A stretch of 64,000 nt of DNA from Microseira wollei NIES-4236 (GCF_020521235.1 NZ_BLAY01000013.1:1-64000), one strand, 5' to 3'. Counted from the stretch's first letter, positions 1 through 9,145 are shown. The notes: a model not told the origin generated them from the letters alone. Translations and numbers: made by a program.

Positions 1-137
1 TCTGTGCTACTGCCAGTTGTTTTTCTTTGTGTAATCTTTCGGCTTGACCTATTAACTCGATCCGGCTCGTAATTTAGTCCCACTAACCGTTGGGTTTCTG
101 ATGGTTGCTTTTCTATGTATTCTCTCATTTGACTCAT
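1..137 (-). pseudogene. Transposase N-terminal fragment, frameshifted and cut by the window edge
   Basis: Read on the minus strand from an ATG at 137, the peptide begins MSQMREYIEKQPSETQRLVG and then loses frame near LNYE. A second frame continues with RIELIGQAERLHKEKQLAVA. Both halves resemble the start of a cyanobacterial IS5-like DDE transposase (helix-turn-helix region). The split into two frames indicates a frameshift, so this is probably a dead copy. The rest lies outside the window. The family name comes from memory of the motif. Confidence 0.5.
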
Positions 138-189
138 TTTTGGCAAGGTAAAACTCTATTTTACCCCACGCGATCCCTGGATAGTTTGT

Positions 190-1186
190 TTGTTGGAGAA
201 GTCTGATCTACATGGAATGCAAGAACTAATCAAAGGTTTATCTGAAACATTCGCTCTGACTCGTTCTTGTGGAAGGTATCAACTGCCCAAACGAGATAAA
301 AGAGATGCAATATCAGTAATCAGCTCGGCCGATGATTTCGTAATTCTCCACGAAAGCCTAGAAGCAATTCAAAGATGTCAGTCAAGAATTTCAGAATGGT
401 TAATTGGCATAAGTTTAGAGTTAAAGCTCTGTCTAACTTGAATTTCGCCGACTTTTGAAAAGTCTGAAGGAAAAATTGGGTTGGAATTTTTAGGATTCCA
501 CATGCGGCAGTATAAAACAGGTTTATACCGTGCCAGGAATTCTCAGAAAGAACCACTAGGTTTTTGCCCCCTCATTATGCCCAGCCAGGAAAAACGCCAA
601 ATACATCAAAAGCCGCCTTATAGACAACCATAAACATTCCCAATCCGAATTGATTCTTGAACTGAATCCAATTCTCAAAGGATGCGCCAACTATTACTCA
701 ACAGTAACTTGTGTAAAAGTCTTTGGAAAAATGGCATCCCTAGTTGAGCAAAAAATCAGCTCCTGGGCAGAGCAAGGCTGTCATAAAACTAGCAAAGAAA
801 GCTCTAATAAATCCAGGCAATTTGTCGGTGTATAAAAATGGAGAGGCCCAAAAAACGGGGTGCAACTTACAAAGCATAAAGAATATGTCAAAGTGCAAGG
901 CAGTAGAAGCCCATATGACGGGGATTGGGTCTAGGGTAGAATGGGAAATCACCCAGAAGTTTCAAAGAAAATGACAACATTACTAAAGAGACAGAAGGGA
1001 AGATGTAACCATTGTGGGCGGCTTTTTAGATATGAAGAATTGATGGAAATAGACCAGAGCAATCCCAAATCAAAAGGAGGAAAAAACAACTATGGTAATC
1101 TTCAAGCGCTTCATAGACACTGCCACGAGCAAAAAACTGCCACTGACGGCAGTAACGGTACTCATGACATAGAGCCAAGTCATTGA
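190..1186 (+). pseudogene. 5'-truncated group II intron reverse transcriptase/maturase remnant
   Basis: Pieces of an intron-encoded protein follow one another in order. The end of the RT domain comes first, with SADDFVILHES where an active enzyme has YADD. The maturase follows (GLEFLGFHMRQYKTGLY, then ELNPILKGCANYYS), and last an HNH-type zinc motif (CNHCGR ... HRHCHEQ). The first Tyr of the catalytic box is Ser, there is an in-frame TGA at 439, and later segments fall in different frames. The N-terminal half of the RT is missing. It is homologous to the two other intron proteins in this window (2175-4055 and 45600-47342) and is certainly inactive. Confidence 0.75.
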
Positions 1187-1262
1187 GGAACCGGATGAGG
1201 TGAAAATCTGAGGTTTGGTTCTGAATGGTCGGGTAGGGGTGATTCCCTCCGATATGGCAAGC
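1187..1262 (+). ncRNA. Decayed group II intron domains V/VI
   Basis: Just after the broken HNH segment is a sequence of the form GAGGAACCGGATGAGGTGAA followed by GGTTCTGAATGG and an AGGGGTGATTCCCT hairpin. It matches in layout the catalytic domain V and the branch-point domain VI at the 3' end of the intact intron near 47395-47469. Mispairs in the stem suggest it no longer folds well. It marks the 3' end of the first intron remnant. The exon that followed is not recognisable. Confidence 0.5.
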
Positions 1263-1412
1263 TAAAAATATCCGAGATAGAGCATGGGAAATGGTACGTG
1301 CGGACTGGGCGAAACCTGTGGATAAAACCACTAAACGCCCGAAAAACCATCAGGAGAAATCACCACGCCTTTGTGGCAAGAGTGGTGATCCTGGGAACCC
1401 TAGCAATAGGGA

Positions 1413-4148
1413 GTGGGATTCGTTTATTCGACACCTTCACAGGGGGATGACTAGCTTTTGTTGGGTAACCCACTCCGGGTTGAGTTCGCACTTTAATCCC
1501 CAACAAATGACAACTTACTATCGATGTAGGTGCGAAAATCTAGCCTCGCCACAAGCCAAGACAGCTAGAGGGACAACGGGAAAGATTGAGGCTGACACCG
1601 AGATGATAACCTATGGCACAATACACCAAGCCCTACTGCCAAGATGCATGGTTAAAAGCACACAGCTTACCAATAGTAAAACTTTGGTAACCCTGACGCC
1701 AAGACTGATGATCAAAGCGTGTAAGCAAGGGGTGAATGGTAATTGCTGAAAGCGTATGCTGCTAGCAGGAATCTCATGGGTAGAACCAGCAAAGTGTCGT
1801 CTGAACCATCGTCACGCCAGACTTGGGGCAATCAGCAAAGCGGGAGTAATCCCATACCCCCAAGGTGGGAAATATCCGACAGAGGTAGAGTCGATCGGGT
1901 TTTCCTTACCAGGATGGTGCATTACTGGCGAACCTCGGTGGAAAGGCACACCCTAAAAGATGCAATTATGGATAGTAGGAACGAAACAACCCCTGATGTT
2001 CTCCTGAAGTTAACAGGTAGGTAATCAAGCCATAAGTCATGAGGGAGAAGGATGGTGCAAAAAGCTTTCGCCCAAGCGCAAATCAACAGCTAATGCCTGA
2101 AAAGCGATGGTGTAACTATCGGGATCAGCTGACTTGTGCCCCAGTGTGGGAAATAGCTAAAGGTAACAGTAGCAATGCAAAAGCCTAATTTGGATTCAGA
2201 ACAACTCAATACCGAGGGATGGAAGAGTATCAATTGGCGCCTAGCTGAAAGATATGTATTCAAGTTGCAAAAACGCATTTATGCTGCTTCCCGCCGTGGT
2301 GATGTCAAGCGATGCCGCCAGCTCCAGAAGACCTGGATGAGGTCTTGGTATAACAGATAACTATCTGTCAGAAGGGTAACACAAGAAAACCAGGGTAAAA
2401 AGACGGCAGGAGTGGATGGCAAAAAAGCGCTATCCTCAGAAGCACGTATGAAACTGGTAAGGGAACTAAGACTCACTGGTAAATCCAAACCCACCCTACG
2501 GGTATGGATACCAAAGCCAGGTAGGGACGAGAAACGCCCATGAGGAATACCCACCATACAGGAGCGGGCATGACAAGCGTTAGTAAAATCTGCCCTAGAA
2601 CCAGAATGGGAGGCAATCAAAGCGCCCAGCAGTTATGGTTTTAGACCAGGAAGGTGATGCCACGATGCCATGAAACAGATGAAAAATGCCATACAGAGCA
2701 AGGCAAAATTCTTGCTAGATGCCGATATAGCCAAGTGTTTTGATTGTATAGACCACTTCGCCCTACTCGAGAAACTCAACATGAGAGGAAAAGTCCGGCA
2801 ACAAATAAAAGCTTGGCTAAAATCTGGGGTCATAGACCACGGGGCATTCACTGCTACATTCGAGGGTAAGCCGCAAGCTGGGGTGATTTCCCCACTACTA
2901 GCGAACATAGCCCTCCACGGTTGGGAGAACACACTAAAACAGTATGCCTCAACACTCAAACTTCGCCATCCTGATCGAGGAGTAATGAGTACAAGGGATA
3001 AAAAATACTCGCTTACATTTATCAGGTATGCTGATGACTTTGTAGTACTCGATGAAGATAAAGCCGTTGTCCAAGGATGCCGGGAAATTATCTCGGAGTG
3101 GTTGAAAGGCATTGGTTTGCAGTTGAAACCGGAGAAAACCAGGCTAACTCATAGGTTCAGGAATGAATTAAGTGAGGATGGTTTTGCCGGATTTGACTTT
3201 CTAGGTCATCATATCCAGCAATACCCAGCAGGGAAGTACCGAAGTAGTAAAAGCACTACACAGGAAATAATAGGATTCAACACACTCATCACCCCTAGCA
3301 AGAAGGCGAGTAAGGTGCATCAAGAGGAGGTCGGAAGAATCATCAGAAAACACAGGTCTTCGCCTCAATCGGCACTCATAAGAGACCTTAACCCTGTGAT
3401 AAGGGGATGGACTTCTTACTATTCAAACTCCGATATTAAAACCGTCCCAGAGACATCAAGACAAGACCAACTCACATAGCTGAAACTTCGGAGATGGGCA
3501 TTCCGTCGCTGTGGAAGTTCAAAGTATAGCCATGAAAAATATTGGACTTGCGTGGGTAATGATAACTGGGTATTTGCAACCAGGGAGGGAAAGGCGAACC
3601 CCCTGAGGTTACTAAAACATAGTGACTTCACTTGCAGTAGTAAAGACTATGTGAAAGTCGAAGGCGATAAAAGCCCATAGGATGGCAACCTAGTTTACTC
3701 GTGTGTAAGACTCCGAAGACACCCCCAAATGCCTAATCGTAAGGCATCTCTTTTACAGAAGCAGAAGGGGAAATGTCCCTGGTGCGGTCAAAACTTTTGC
3801 GATTGGGATGTGATCGAGGAAGACCATATCACCCCTCTAGCCCTTGGCGGTAGGGATGAATACAAAAACCTTCAACTGTTACATCGACGCCATGAGGAAA
3901 AGACCTACTTAGACCTAATAGCAATTAGTCAGAAAAACCATTCCAAATCCTTTGAGAGGTTATCTCAATTCTGGGACAAATACGAATGGGAATGGGTTGA
4001 TGATATTGCTAGTTTTATAAGTCTAAAAGTCTGGAAGTCTGAAAGTGACAAATAGATACCACATTGAGTAGCCTTGTGCGGTGAAAGTCGCTGGCACGGT
4101 GAAAGATGGGAGGGGTGGAGCAGTAATGCTCCCAAAGACCCTAACTAT
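1413..4148 (+). mobile_element. Second group II intron, degenerate
   Basis: The 5' end is placed at GTGGGATTCGTTTATTCG by comparison with the matching CTGCGATTCGTTT start of the intron at 44925. About 760 nt of structured leader (domains I-III) precede the protein gene at 2175. The 3' end is a domain V/VI block (CCTTGTGCGGTGAAAGTCG, GGCACGGTG, then a GGAGCAGTAATGCTCC hairpin ending near CCTAAC). It lies directly downstream of the first intron remnant, so introns of one lineage have piled up here. Boundaries are inferred and uncertain by tens of bases, and the left one perhaps by more than 100. Confidence 0.5.
2175..4055 (+). pseudogene. Group II intron-encoded RT/maturase/HNH protein with in-frame stops
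   Basis: One reading frame covers the whole protein: N-terminal RT-0 region (KLQKRIYAASRRGDVKRC), RT domain with an intact YADDFVVL box, maturase domain X, and a C-terminal HNH motif (CPWCGQNF ... EEDHITPLALGG ... LLHRRHEEKT). The frame is broken by about six nonsense codons: TAA 2358, TGA near 2540, 2568 and 2655, TAG 3477, and TAG near 3678. No frameshift is seen. The intact homologue at 45600 has sense codons at the same places. It can therefore not be made as one protein, although spliceable RNA helped in trans remains possible. Confidence 0.8.
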
Positions 4149-4166
4149 TAGGATCTTCAGATCTTA

Positions 4167-4201
4167 AGAATCCCCGCAGCTTCAGGCGCGGGGAGTGTCA
4201 A
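4167..4201 (+). repeat. IS200/IS605-type right-end hairpin, isolated
   Basis: TCCCCGC and GCGGGGA arms around AGCTTCAG form a strong hairpin followed by AGTGTCAA. The same layout closes the tnpB element at 10469-10511, where TGACATACTCCCCG pairs with GAGCGGGGATTC. It is therefore probably the orphan right end of a TnpB- or IscB-type IS that carried or received the adjacent intron. No transposase gene remains next to it. Confidence 0.55.
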
Positions 4202-4215
4202 ATCTCAGCACGCCG

Positions 4216-4320
4216 CTTGACGGCGGCGCCCAAGCGCCTACTACTAACGGCTTGACGGCGGCGCTCAAGCGCCTACTACTAACGGCTTGACGGCGGCGCT
4301 CAAGCGCCTACTACTAACGA
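4216..4320. repeat. Three tandem 35-bp repeats
   Basis: A 35-bp unit beginning CTTGACGGCGGCGC and ending CTACTACTAACGG occurs three times at 4216, 4251 and 4286, with one or two substitutions between copies. Each contains the palindrome GGCGCYCAAGCGCC. There are no spacers, so it is not a CRISPR. The stretch from 4321 to 4651 shows no convincing gene. Confidence 0.85.
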
Positions 4321-4651
4321 TGGCGGGATCGCCCTCAAATTGTTAATTTTTGTAAAAATAGCCGAATTTGCTGGCAAACTGTCAATTAGAATACAGAATG
4401 CCAAGTGAATCTTTAGATAAGTCCCGGCGGAATCGGCATTTCTACTTAAATTAGTTCTGCCTTCCACGGGTAGCAGGCCACGGAATTGCAAGCAATTAAG
4501 TAGCGCTCAAAGGCGTTATCACCTTCCGCTTTGTTGCGAAAGGCGAGGTTTTTGTTGGGAGTAGGTTGCAACCTGCCTCCAGCTAGCGTCGCGCATGACC
4601 AAAAACTCACAAATTTACCAGACCAATCGACTACCTGATGAGGAGATAAAA

Positions 4652-4921
4652 ATGTCAAAGATTGTGAATAAATTACTGCATCAAGTTACCCAGGCTCGCA
4701 AGCTGGGACAGCAGATTCTAGAAATCAGCGGTTTTAACTCTGAAGGAATCATTTATACCTTTGCAACTGCTGACGTTTTAGTCATCAATTGTAAGGATTA
4801 TGAAACGCTTTGGAGCTTTGAGGAAGGACAGGTTAAATTGCAGCAAACCATTACACTGTTAAAATCTTCTATCCATACTATCTTGATTGAAAAATCTGGA
4901 AATCCCCTTTATTCTTGGTAA
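4652..4921 (+). CDS. Small conserved-looking protein of unknown function (89 aa)
   Basis: The start chosen is the ATG at 4652, because AGGAG lies 7-11 bases upstream. An upstream in-frame ATG at 4595 lacks a ribosome-binding site. The protein is soluble and has no cysteine-rich motif or membrane segment. A beta-rich middle (EGIIYTFATADVLVINCKDY) is followed by a helix-forming stretch and a hydrophobic TILIEKSG end. I do not recognise the family. It stands alone between the tandem 35-bp repeats and a G-rich inverted repeat that may serve as transcription end. Confidence 0.6.
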   Translation: MSKIVNKLLHQVTQARKLGQQILEISGFNSEGIIYTFATADVLVINCKDYETLWSFEEGQVKLQQTITLLKSSIHTILIEKSGNPLYSW

Positions 4922-4974
4922 GAATTCTGCCTTACTTTAAAATAGGGACTTTGCGAAAAAATGAGATAGTTCAA

Positions 4975-5125
4975 GGACGCGGGGACGCGGAGATGGGGGG
5001 ACGCGGAGATGGGGGGACGCGGGGACGCGGGGACAAGGAGAAGGGTTGCGTGCGCTCTGCATCTCCCATTCTTTCGTTCTCCCCGTCTCCCCTTCTCCGC
5101 GTCTCCCCGTCTCCCCGTCTCCACG
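4975..5125. repeat. Purine-rich tandem array facing its own inverted copy
   Basis: About 60 bp of GGGGACGCGGAGAT-type units (4975-5035) are followed after about 40 bp by CTCCCCGTCTCCCCTTCTCC-type units (5078-5125). The second array is the inverted copy of the first. The pair could form a long cruciform or an RNA hairpin between two converging genes. The G-runs could also form quadruplexes. This kind of low-complexity repeat recurs at 9058-9141. Confidence 0.75.
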
Positions 5126-5141
5126 TTTCCTTGGTCAGTTT

Positions 5142-5495
5142 TTAGTGAGTGTCAAAGAATATCAGTTGCATTTCAACCGCATTCAGGTAATCTTCATCTT
5201 GTAAAGCGCTGGCTGGAAGTCGGTTATCTTTGATGGCGCTTTGAACGAGATCGCGAGCGTTAATTCTCCCTGTATGGTAAGCAGCAAGGAAAGCACCGTA
5301 ACTGGGAATTCCCTGTTCGCGGAAGTAGCCTTGATAAGCGAGTCCGACGAGATAAAAAGGCTCTAGTAATCTGATAGAAGCAGAGGTTCTGCCCATCATA
5401 TTAGAGTTGACAGCCATTGGCTCAGCTTTGACGGTAGGTGCAGTAGCAGCAGAGAGTAGCAGAACGGATAAGCTAGCAAGAATAAGACGTTTCAT
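5142..5495 (-). CDS. Small exported protein of unknown function (117 aa)
   Basis: The start at 5495 is supported by CCAGGAGATT just upstream. An in-frame codon at 5552 has no such site. Residues 1-25 (MKRLILASLSVLLLSAATAP ...) form a signal peptide with an A-x-A-like end (VKAEP). The mature part is about 90 residues with a helical segment, FYLVGLAYQGYFREQG, and an acidic tail. No cysteines or catalytic motif are seen, and the family is unknown to me. It is probably periplasmic. Confidence 0.65.
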   Translation of the reverse strand: MKRLILASLSVLLLSAATAPTVKAEPMAVNSNMMGRTSASIRLLEPFYLVGLAYQGYFREQGIPSYGAFLAAYHTGRINARDLVQSAIKDNRLPASALQDEDYLNAVEMQLIFFDTH

Positions 5496-5639
5496 GATGC
5501 AATCTCCTGGATGGGAAAAAGTTAGACTATTGCTTTGGCTAATTACTAGCATGGTTGACCATGATGAATTGGTGCTGATTGGTAGCTTAAATTTAGCTGA
5601 GAAGTTGATTAAAAGACTGAGTTTACCCTTGGGGTGGTA

Positions 5640-5716
5640 ATTGCTAATTGCTAATTGCTAATTGCTGATGGGAATATTTTCCAGAGCCATTAACCATTAG
5701 CCATTAGCCATTAGCT
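5640..5716. repeat. Heptamer repeat tract (GCTAATT / ATTAGCC)
   Basis: Direct copies of TTGCTAA are followed by copies of CCATTAG, with a short unique stretch between. This is the short tandemly repeated repetitive (STRR) type known from filamentous cyanobacteria. The same heptamers recur at about 7510-7636, 16527-16630, 17183-17258, 43030-43089 and 49550-49655, always between genes. Confidence 0.85.
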
Positions 5717-5721
5717 ATTTA

Positions 5722-5991
5722 TTAGTGGTAGTAACTCTCTTCAATCCAGTGGCGCATCTCTGTTTCCGAAGCGACACAAATAGAGCGACCTGTCTCCGGA
5801 TCGTAGGCGTGCCACTCTGTGTTACCACTGCGATTGCTTTCTGACCAAACTTGCAGTTCGCTCTTACTAACGATCGCTGTCAAAAATTTTTGCCATATTG
5901 TTGAAAACATTTTTGAGTCTTGGTGTTGTGTATCTTGAGTAATTGTCGAGTCTGCTTTGTCTTTGATTGATAAATTGGCAACCGATCTCAT
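5722..5991 (-). CDS. Small cyanobacterial protein of unknown function (89 aa)
   Basis: The core is the C-terminal 62 residues, MFSTIWQKFLTAIV ... ELQVWSESNRSGNTEWHAYD ... MRHWIEESYY, rich in Trp and aromatic residues. I recall similar short hypothetical proteins in other cyanobacteria. Two starts are possible. The ATG at 5991 has GGGGA upstream, and the ATG at 5910 begins at the conserved core. It is divergent from the LysR gene at 6153 and shares a 160-bp intergenic region with it, so LysR control is possible but unproven. Confidence 0.6.
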   Translation of the reverse strand: MRSVANLSIKDKADSTITQDTQHQDSKMFSTIWQKFLTAIVSKSELQVWSESNRSGNTEWHAYDPETGRSICVASETEMRHWIEESYYH

Positions 5992-6152
5992 AAATATCCC
6001 CGCTCTTGCTTTTCTCTGAAATTTAATGTAACTTCAACTTAAACGAACAACCATACACAACTTGCATAGGTTATATGAATAAAATTGATAGATAGGCAGT
6101 AAAATCATTGGACTGCTTGAAGCATAATTTGTACACTGCTGGCATCCCCCAA

Positions 6153-7067
6153 ATGAATGATATTAATAAAAGCAGAATCAAGCTTTCTCAAATTCGTGCT
6201 TTAGTTGCGATCGCAGACTGGGGTAACTTTAGCGAAGCTGGGTCGCAGTTGGAGATATCCCAGTCGGCGGTGAGTCACGCGATCGCAACTCTAGAAGCAG
6301 AATTAGGCGTAGTCTTACTGTCTCGCGGACGCCACGGCGCACATCTAACCCCCGTTGGGGAACGCATCGCCGCACATGCTCGCCAAGTGCTACAGCTTTT
6401 AGACGCAATGCACAAAGAAGCCAACTTAGCAAAAGGTTTGCAAGGCGGACAGGTGCGAATTGCCTGTTTTCGCAGCGTGGCGACTCATATTTTGCCTACC
6501 GTCATAGCCCGATTTCGCCAAAATTACCCCAACATTACAATCAATATTAGCGAAGATGAGACTATTTCCAGTATTGAACAGTGTTTGCGCGAAGGGTATG
6601 CCGATATTGGCTTTACCTATTTACCCACCAGCGATGAATTTGAAGCTTGGGAAATTCTGCGGGATGATTACATTCTTTTGCTACCACCCACGACTCAGTT
6701 ACAAACTCCCCAAATTAGTTGGAAAGATCTATCAAACTATCCCTTAATTATAAGTTCCTTAAATCCTTGCAATACCTGGGCTAGAAAATGTTTACCGCTG
6801 TCAGAATATCCCCTCAATATTGCTTATGAAATTAAAGAAGATTCAACGATTGTTAGTATGGTGCAACAAGGTTTAGGGGCGGGTATTCTTCCTCGCCTCG
6901 CCGCCGAACCGATTCCGCCTGGGGTGAAATTGTGCAATTTGCCAGTTCCTCTTACAAGGGTGATTGGAGTTGCGATTTTAGCCGATGCGCTTCATCCTCC
7001 GGCGGTTTATGCGTTTCTAGATGCGGTGAGAAATACGGGTCGATTTGCGGTGAAAGCGGCAGTTTGA
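6153..7067 (+). CDS. LysR-family transcriptional regulator (304 aa)
   Basis: The N-terminal winged helix-turn-helix (residues about 5-65) reads IRALVAIADWGNFSEAGSQL followed by SQSAVSHAIATLEAELGVVL. The LTPVGERIAAHARQVL linker helix and a periplasmic-binding-like effector domain of about 210 residues follow. The start at 6153 gives the usual LysR length; a TTG at 6108 would add 15 residues. The effector is unknown. It is divergent from the small gene at 5722-5991 and converges on the ferredoxin gene. A GCGATCGCC...GGCGATCGC hairpin follows the stop. Confidence 0.85.
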   Translation: MNDINKSRIKLSQIRALVAIADWGNFSEAGSQLEISQSAVSHAIATLEAELGVVLLSRGRHGAHLTPVGERIAAHARQVLQLLDAMHKEANLAKGLQGGQVRIACFRSVATHILPTVIARFRQNYPNITINISEDETISSIEQCLREGYADIGFTYLPTSDEFEAWEILRDDYILLLPPTTQLQTPQISWKDLSNYPLIISSLNPCNTWARKCLPLSEYPLNIAYEIKEDSTIVSMVQQGLGAGILPRLAAEPIPPGVKLCNLPVPLTRVIGVAILADALHPPAVYAFLDAVRNTGRFAVKAAV

Positions 7068-7077
7068 GCGAAAAAAT

Positions 7078-7110
7078 GCGATCGCCTGGTTAATTTCGGG
7101 CGATCGCTTT
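7078..7110 (+). terminator. Hairpin after the LysR gene
   Basis: GCGATCGCC at 7078-7086 and GGCGATCGC at 7099-7107 are inverted copies around a 12-base loop, followed by TTTCCC. It starts 11 bases after the LysR stop and is built from two HIP1 octamers. It is probably a terminator, though the T-run is weak. Confidence 0.5.
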
Positions 7111-7123
7111 CCCAATTATCTCA

Positions 7124-7188
7124 GTAGGGGCACGGCCTGATCAACGTTCTGGTCTGCTACCAAGATACCTTTATCGCCGTGCCCCTAC
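7124..7188. repeat. Inverted repeat with GTAGGGGCACGGC ends
   Basis: GTAGGGGCACGGC and GCCGTGCCCCTAC are perfect inverted ends separated by about 39 bp. The same terminal sequence occurs at 13723-13769, around 24477, at 27243-27362 and near 41395, so this is a dispersed small palindromic element. Here it lies between converging genes and may help end both transcripts. Confidence 0.75.
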
Positions 7189-7497
7189 TCAATTAACAAA
7201 CAGGTAATCAAGAGCGGGTTTACCTTCTTCTAACGCATCAAGTATGGTATCAATTGCATCTTCATCTACTTCGCCGTACCAGTAATTATCCGGATATACC
7301 ATCATCACTGGGCCTTTTTCGCAAAGTTTCAAACAACCAGTTGGAGAAACGAGAACATCATCTAAACCGCGATCGCTTAATTCAGTTTCGAGATATTGAA
7401 TCAATGAGGTAGAATTTTTGCGGCGGCACGCACCCTTTGCTTCACCCGTGAATCTAAAGCTAGAACAGACAAAAATGTGGTGTTTCGGTTTCTTCAT
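7189..7497 (-). CDS. Thioredoxin-fold [2Fe-2S] ferredoxin, nif-associated type (102 aa)
   Basis: The protein begins MKKPKHHIFVCSSFR and has cysteines at 11, 24, 55 and 59 (FVCSSFRF, KGACRRK, TGCLKLC). These are the four ligand positions of the Clostridium pasteurianum [2Fe-2S] ferredoxin. That protein's extra Cys14, not a ligand in its wild type, is Phe here. The VYPDNYWYGEVDED region also matches. A strong AAGGAGG precedes the ATG at 7497. It lies downstream of nifK on the same strand, as an electron carrier coupled to nitrogenase would. Family and fold are secure; the redox partner is inferred. Confidence 0.85.
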   Translation of the reverse strand: MKKPKHHIFVCSSFRFTGEAKGACRRKNSTSLIQYLETELSDRGLDDVLVSPTGCLKLCEKGPVMMVYPDNYWYGEVDEDAIDTILDALEEGKPALDYLFVN

Positions 7498-7509
7498 AAC
7501 TTCCTCCTT

Positions 7510-7636
7510 TTGCTAATTGCTAATTGCTAATTGCTAATTGGTCATTGGTCGTTTATTTCTGGGATACATTACCAATCCAACATCCACGCATCGAAAATAA
7601 CCCATTAGCCATTAGCCATTAGCCATTAGCCATTAC
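7510..7636. repeat. Heptamer repeat tracts between ferredoxin and nifK
   Basis: Copies of GCTAATT at 7513-7543 and CCATTAG at 7600-7634 lie on either side of a short unique stretch. They are the same STRR heptamers as at 5640-5716. The ferredoxin's ribosome-binding site directly abuts the first tract. Confidence 0.8.
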
Positions 7637-9013
7637 CTATCTGACCAATTCAAACGTTTCCTCAGAAGCATCGCGGTCTAACCGTTCGAGAATGGTGTTC
7701 AAAATGTTACACAACAAGTAGATACCGCCTTGATAGCCAACTGTTGGGAAATAGCTGTGACCGATGCGATCTAGAATCGGGAAACCAAAGCGAACAATTG
7801 GAATATCTTCAGCGCGAGCAATATACTTGCCATATTCGTTCCCAATCAGCAGGTCTACTGGTTCGTTCTTAATCAATTGATGCAGGTAGAACAGGTCAGT
7901 ATCAGCTTTTACAACTGCATTCGGTACGGTATCTTTGAGGATTTCTTTGACTCGTTCCTCGAAGCGTTTGCCAGCGGGGCTACCTGTGATGACGTACACT
8001 GGATGCATTCCGCAACTGACGAGAAATTCTGTTAACGCAACCACTTGATCCGGATCGCCGTACACTGCTACGCGCTTGCGATAGGTGTATTGCAACATAT
8101 CGGTCATAATGTCTACCAGGCGTCCTCGTTCGTCTTCGAGTTCTTCTTTTGGAGTTGCACCCGTGAGTTCGATGATATTTTGCACAAAGCGATCGGTTGC
8201 TGCTAAACCGATGGGGAGTTCGAGTAAGCGATAGGGAACTCCGCATTTCTCTTGGAGAGCGATCGCAGCTTGTTCGCTAGCAAACGTGCCTAATGCGATC
8301 GTTGCTTGACTATCTCCAGTACTGCGTAATTGCTCGATGGTAGTTCCACCTTTGGGATACATCTGATACCTACCAGTTTGCGGCGTATCTACCACATCAG
8401 AAGTATCCGGGAACACCACAAAATTCACGCCCATTTGTTTCAGCAATTGTTTCACTTGTCGCGTATCCGACGGTTCTACATAACCGGGAATCACGTTAAT
8501 TTGCTGAAGCGAATTCTCTGTCTTAGTCGAGAGATATTTCACCATCCCAGTAGTCATGTTAGACCATCCCGTAATGTGGGAACCGACGTAACTGGGAGTA
8601 TTGCAGTGAATCACTAATTTGCCTTCCGGCACGACTCCTTCTTCATACGCTTGGGAGATGTAAGTAGGAATATCATCCCCAATTGTTTCTGACAAACAAG
8701 TCGTACTAATTGCCACAATATCCGGGTCGTAAGTAGTAAAAATTGTTTGCAAAGATTGCACAATATTTGTACCACCTCCGAATACCGCCGCGCCTTCAGT
8801 AAAAGAACTGGTAGAGGCAATGATTGGTTCGCGATAATGGCGAGTTAAGTGGGAACGGTGGAAAGAACAGCAACCTTGAGAACCGTGGGAGTGAGGCAAA
8901 CAATTGTGAATCCCTAAAGCTGCGTACATTGCGCCAATTGGCTGACAAGTTTTAGCAGGGTTAATCCGGAGAGCTTCGCGTTCAAAGATTTCTTTAGGTG
9001 TGGCGTCTAACAT
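7637..9013 (-). CDS. nifK: Nitrogenase MoFe protein beta subunit, Clostridium-type NifK (458 aa)
   Basis: NifK carries half of the P-cluster and pairs with NifD. The three P-cluster cysteine motifs are present: KTCQPIGAM (about residue 21), HGSQGCCSF (about 47) and TTCLSETIGDD (about 107). The protein starts MLDATPKEIFEREALRINPA and is 458 residues long. That short N-terminus is typical of Clostridium and Desulfovibrio proteins. Heterocystous cyanobacterial NifK is about 510 residues with a longer N-terminus. The frame looks intact. It follows the broken nifD on the same strand with a 132-bp gap filled by low-complexity repeats. Without NifD it is unlikely to be functional. Confidence 0.92.
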   Translation of the reverse strand: MLDATPKEIFEREALRINPAKTCQPIGAMYAALGIHNCLPHSHGSQGCCSFHRSHLTRHYREPIIASTSSFTEGAAVFGGGTNIVQSLQTIFTTYDPDIVAISTTCLSETIGDDIPTYISQAYEEGVVPEGKLVIHCNTPSYVGSHITGWSNMTTGMVKYLSTKTENSLQQINVIPGYVEPSDTRQVKQLLKQMGVNFVVFPDTSDVVDTPQTGRYQMYPKGGTTIEQLRSTGDSQATIALGTFASEQAAIALQEKCGVPYRLLELPIGLAATDRFVQNIIELTGATPKEELEDERGRLVDIMTDMLQYTYRKRVAVYGDPDQVVALTEFLVSCGMHPVYVITGSPAGKRFEERVKEILKDTVPNAVVKADTDLFYLHQLIKNEPVDLLIGNEYGKYIARAEDIPIVRFGFPILDRIGHSYFPTVGYQGGIYLLCNILNTILERLDRDASEETFELVR

Positions 9014-9057
9014 GATCTTGATTCCTCATTTTTCTTAAGACTGTAGCGAATGGGAAC

Positions 9058-9141
9058 TAGGCATGGGGCATGGGGCATAGGGCATGGAGCATTGTTTAAT
9101 TCTTCTTTCTCCCCTGCTCCTCTGCTCCCCTGCTCCTCTGC
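9058..9141. repeat. Low-complexity repeats between nifD and nifK
   Basis: GGCATGGGGCATGGGGCATA is followed by CTCCCCTGCTCCTCTGCTCC, both short-unit repeats with opposite strand composition. They resemble the array at 4975-5125. Such sequence between two normally co-transcribed genes suggests expansion after selection on the operon relaxed. Confidence 0.65.
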
Positions 9142-9145
9142 TGTT

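Noticed and set aside
1291-2024. Open frames of 93-152 codons between the first intron remnant and the second intron protein
   Set aside because: They fall in the structured RNA part of a group II intron, have odd composition and match no family.
4216-4320. Possible CRISPR array
   Set aside because: The three 35-bp units are directly adjacent with no spacers, and no cas gene is in the window.
4446-4658. Minus-strand open frame ending ERYLIACNSVACYPWKAELI
   Set aside because: No ribosome-binding site, overlaps the supported start at 4652 on the other strand, and nothing recognisable in the translation.
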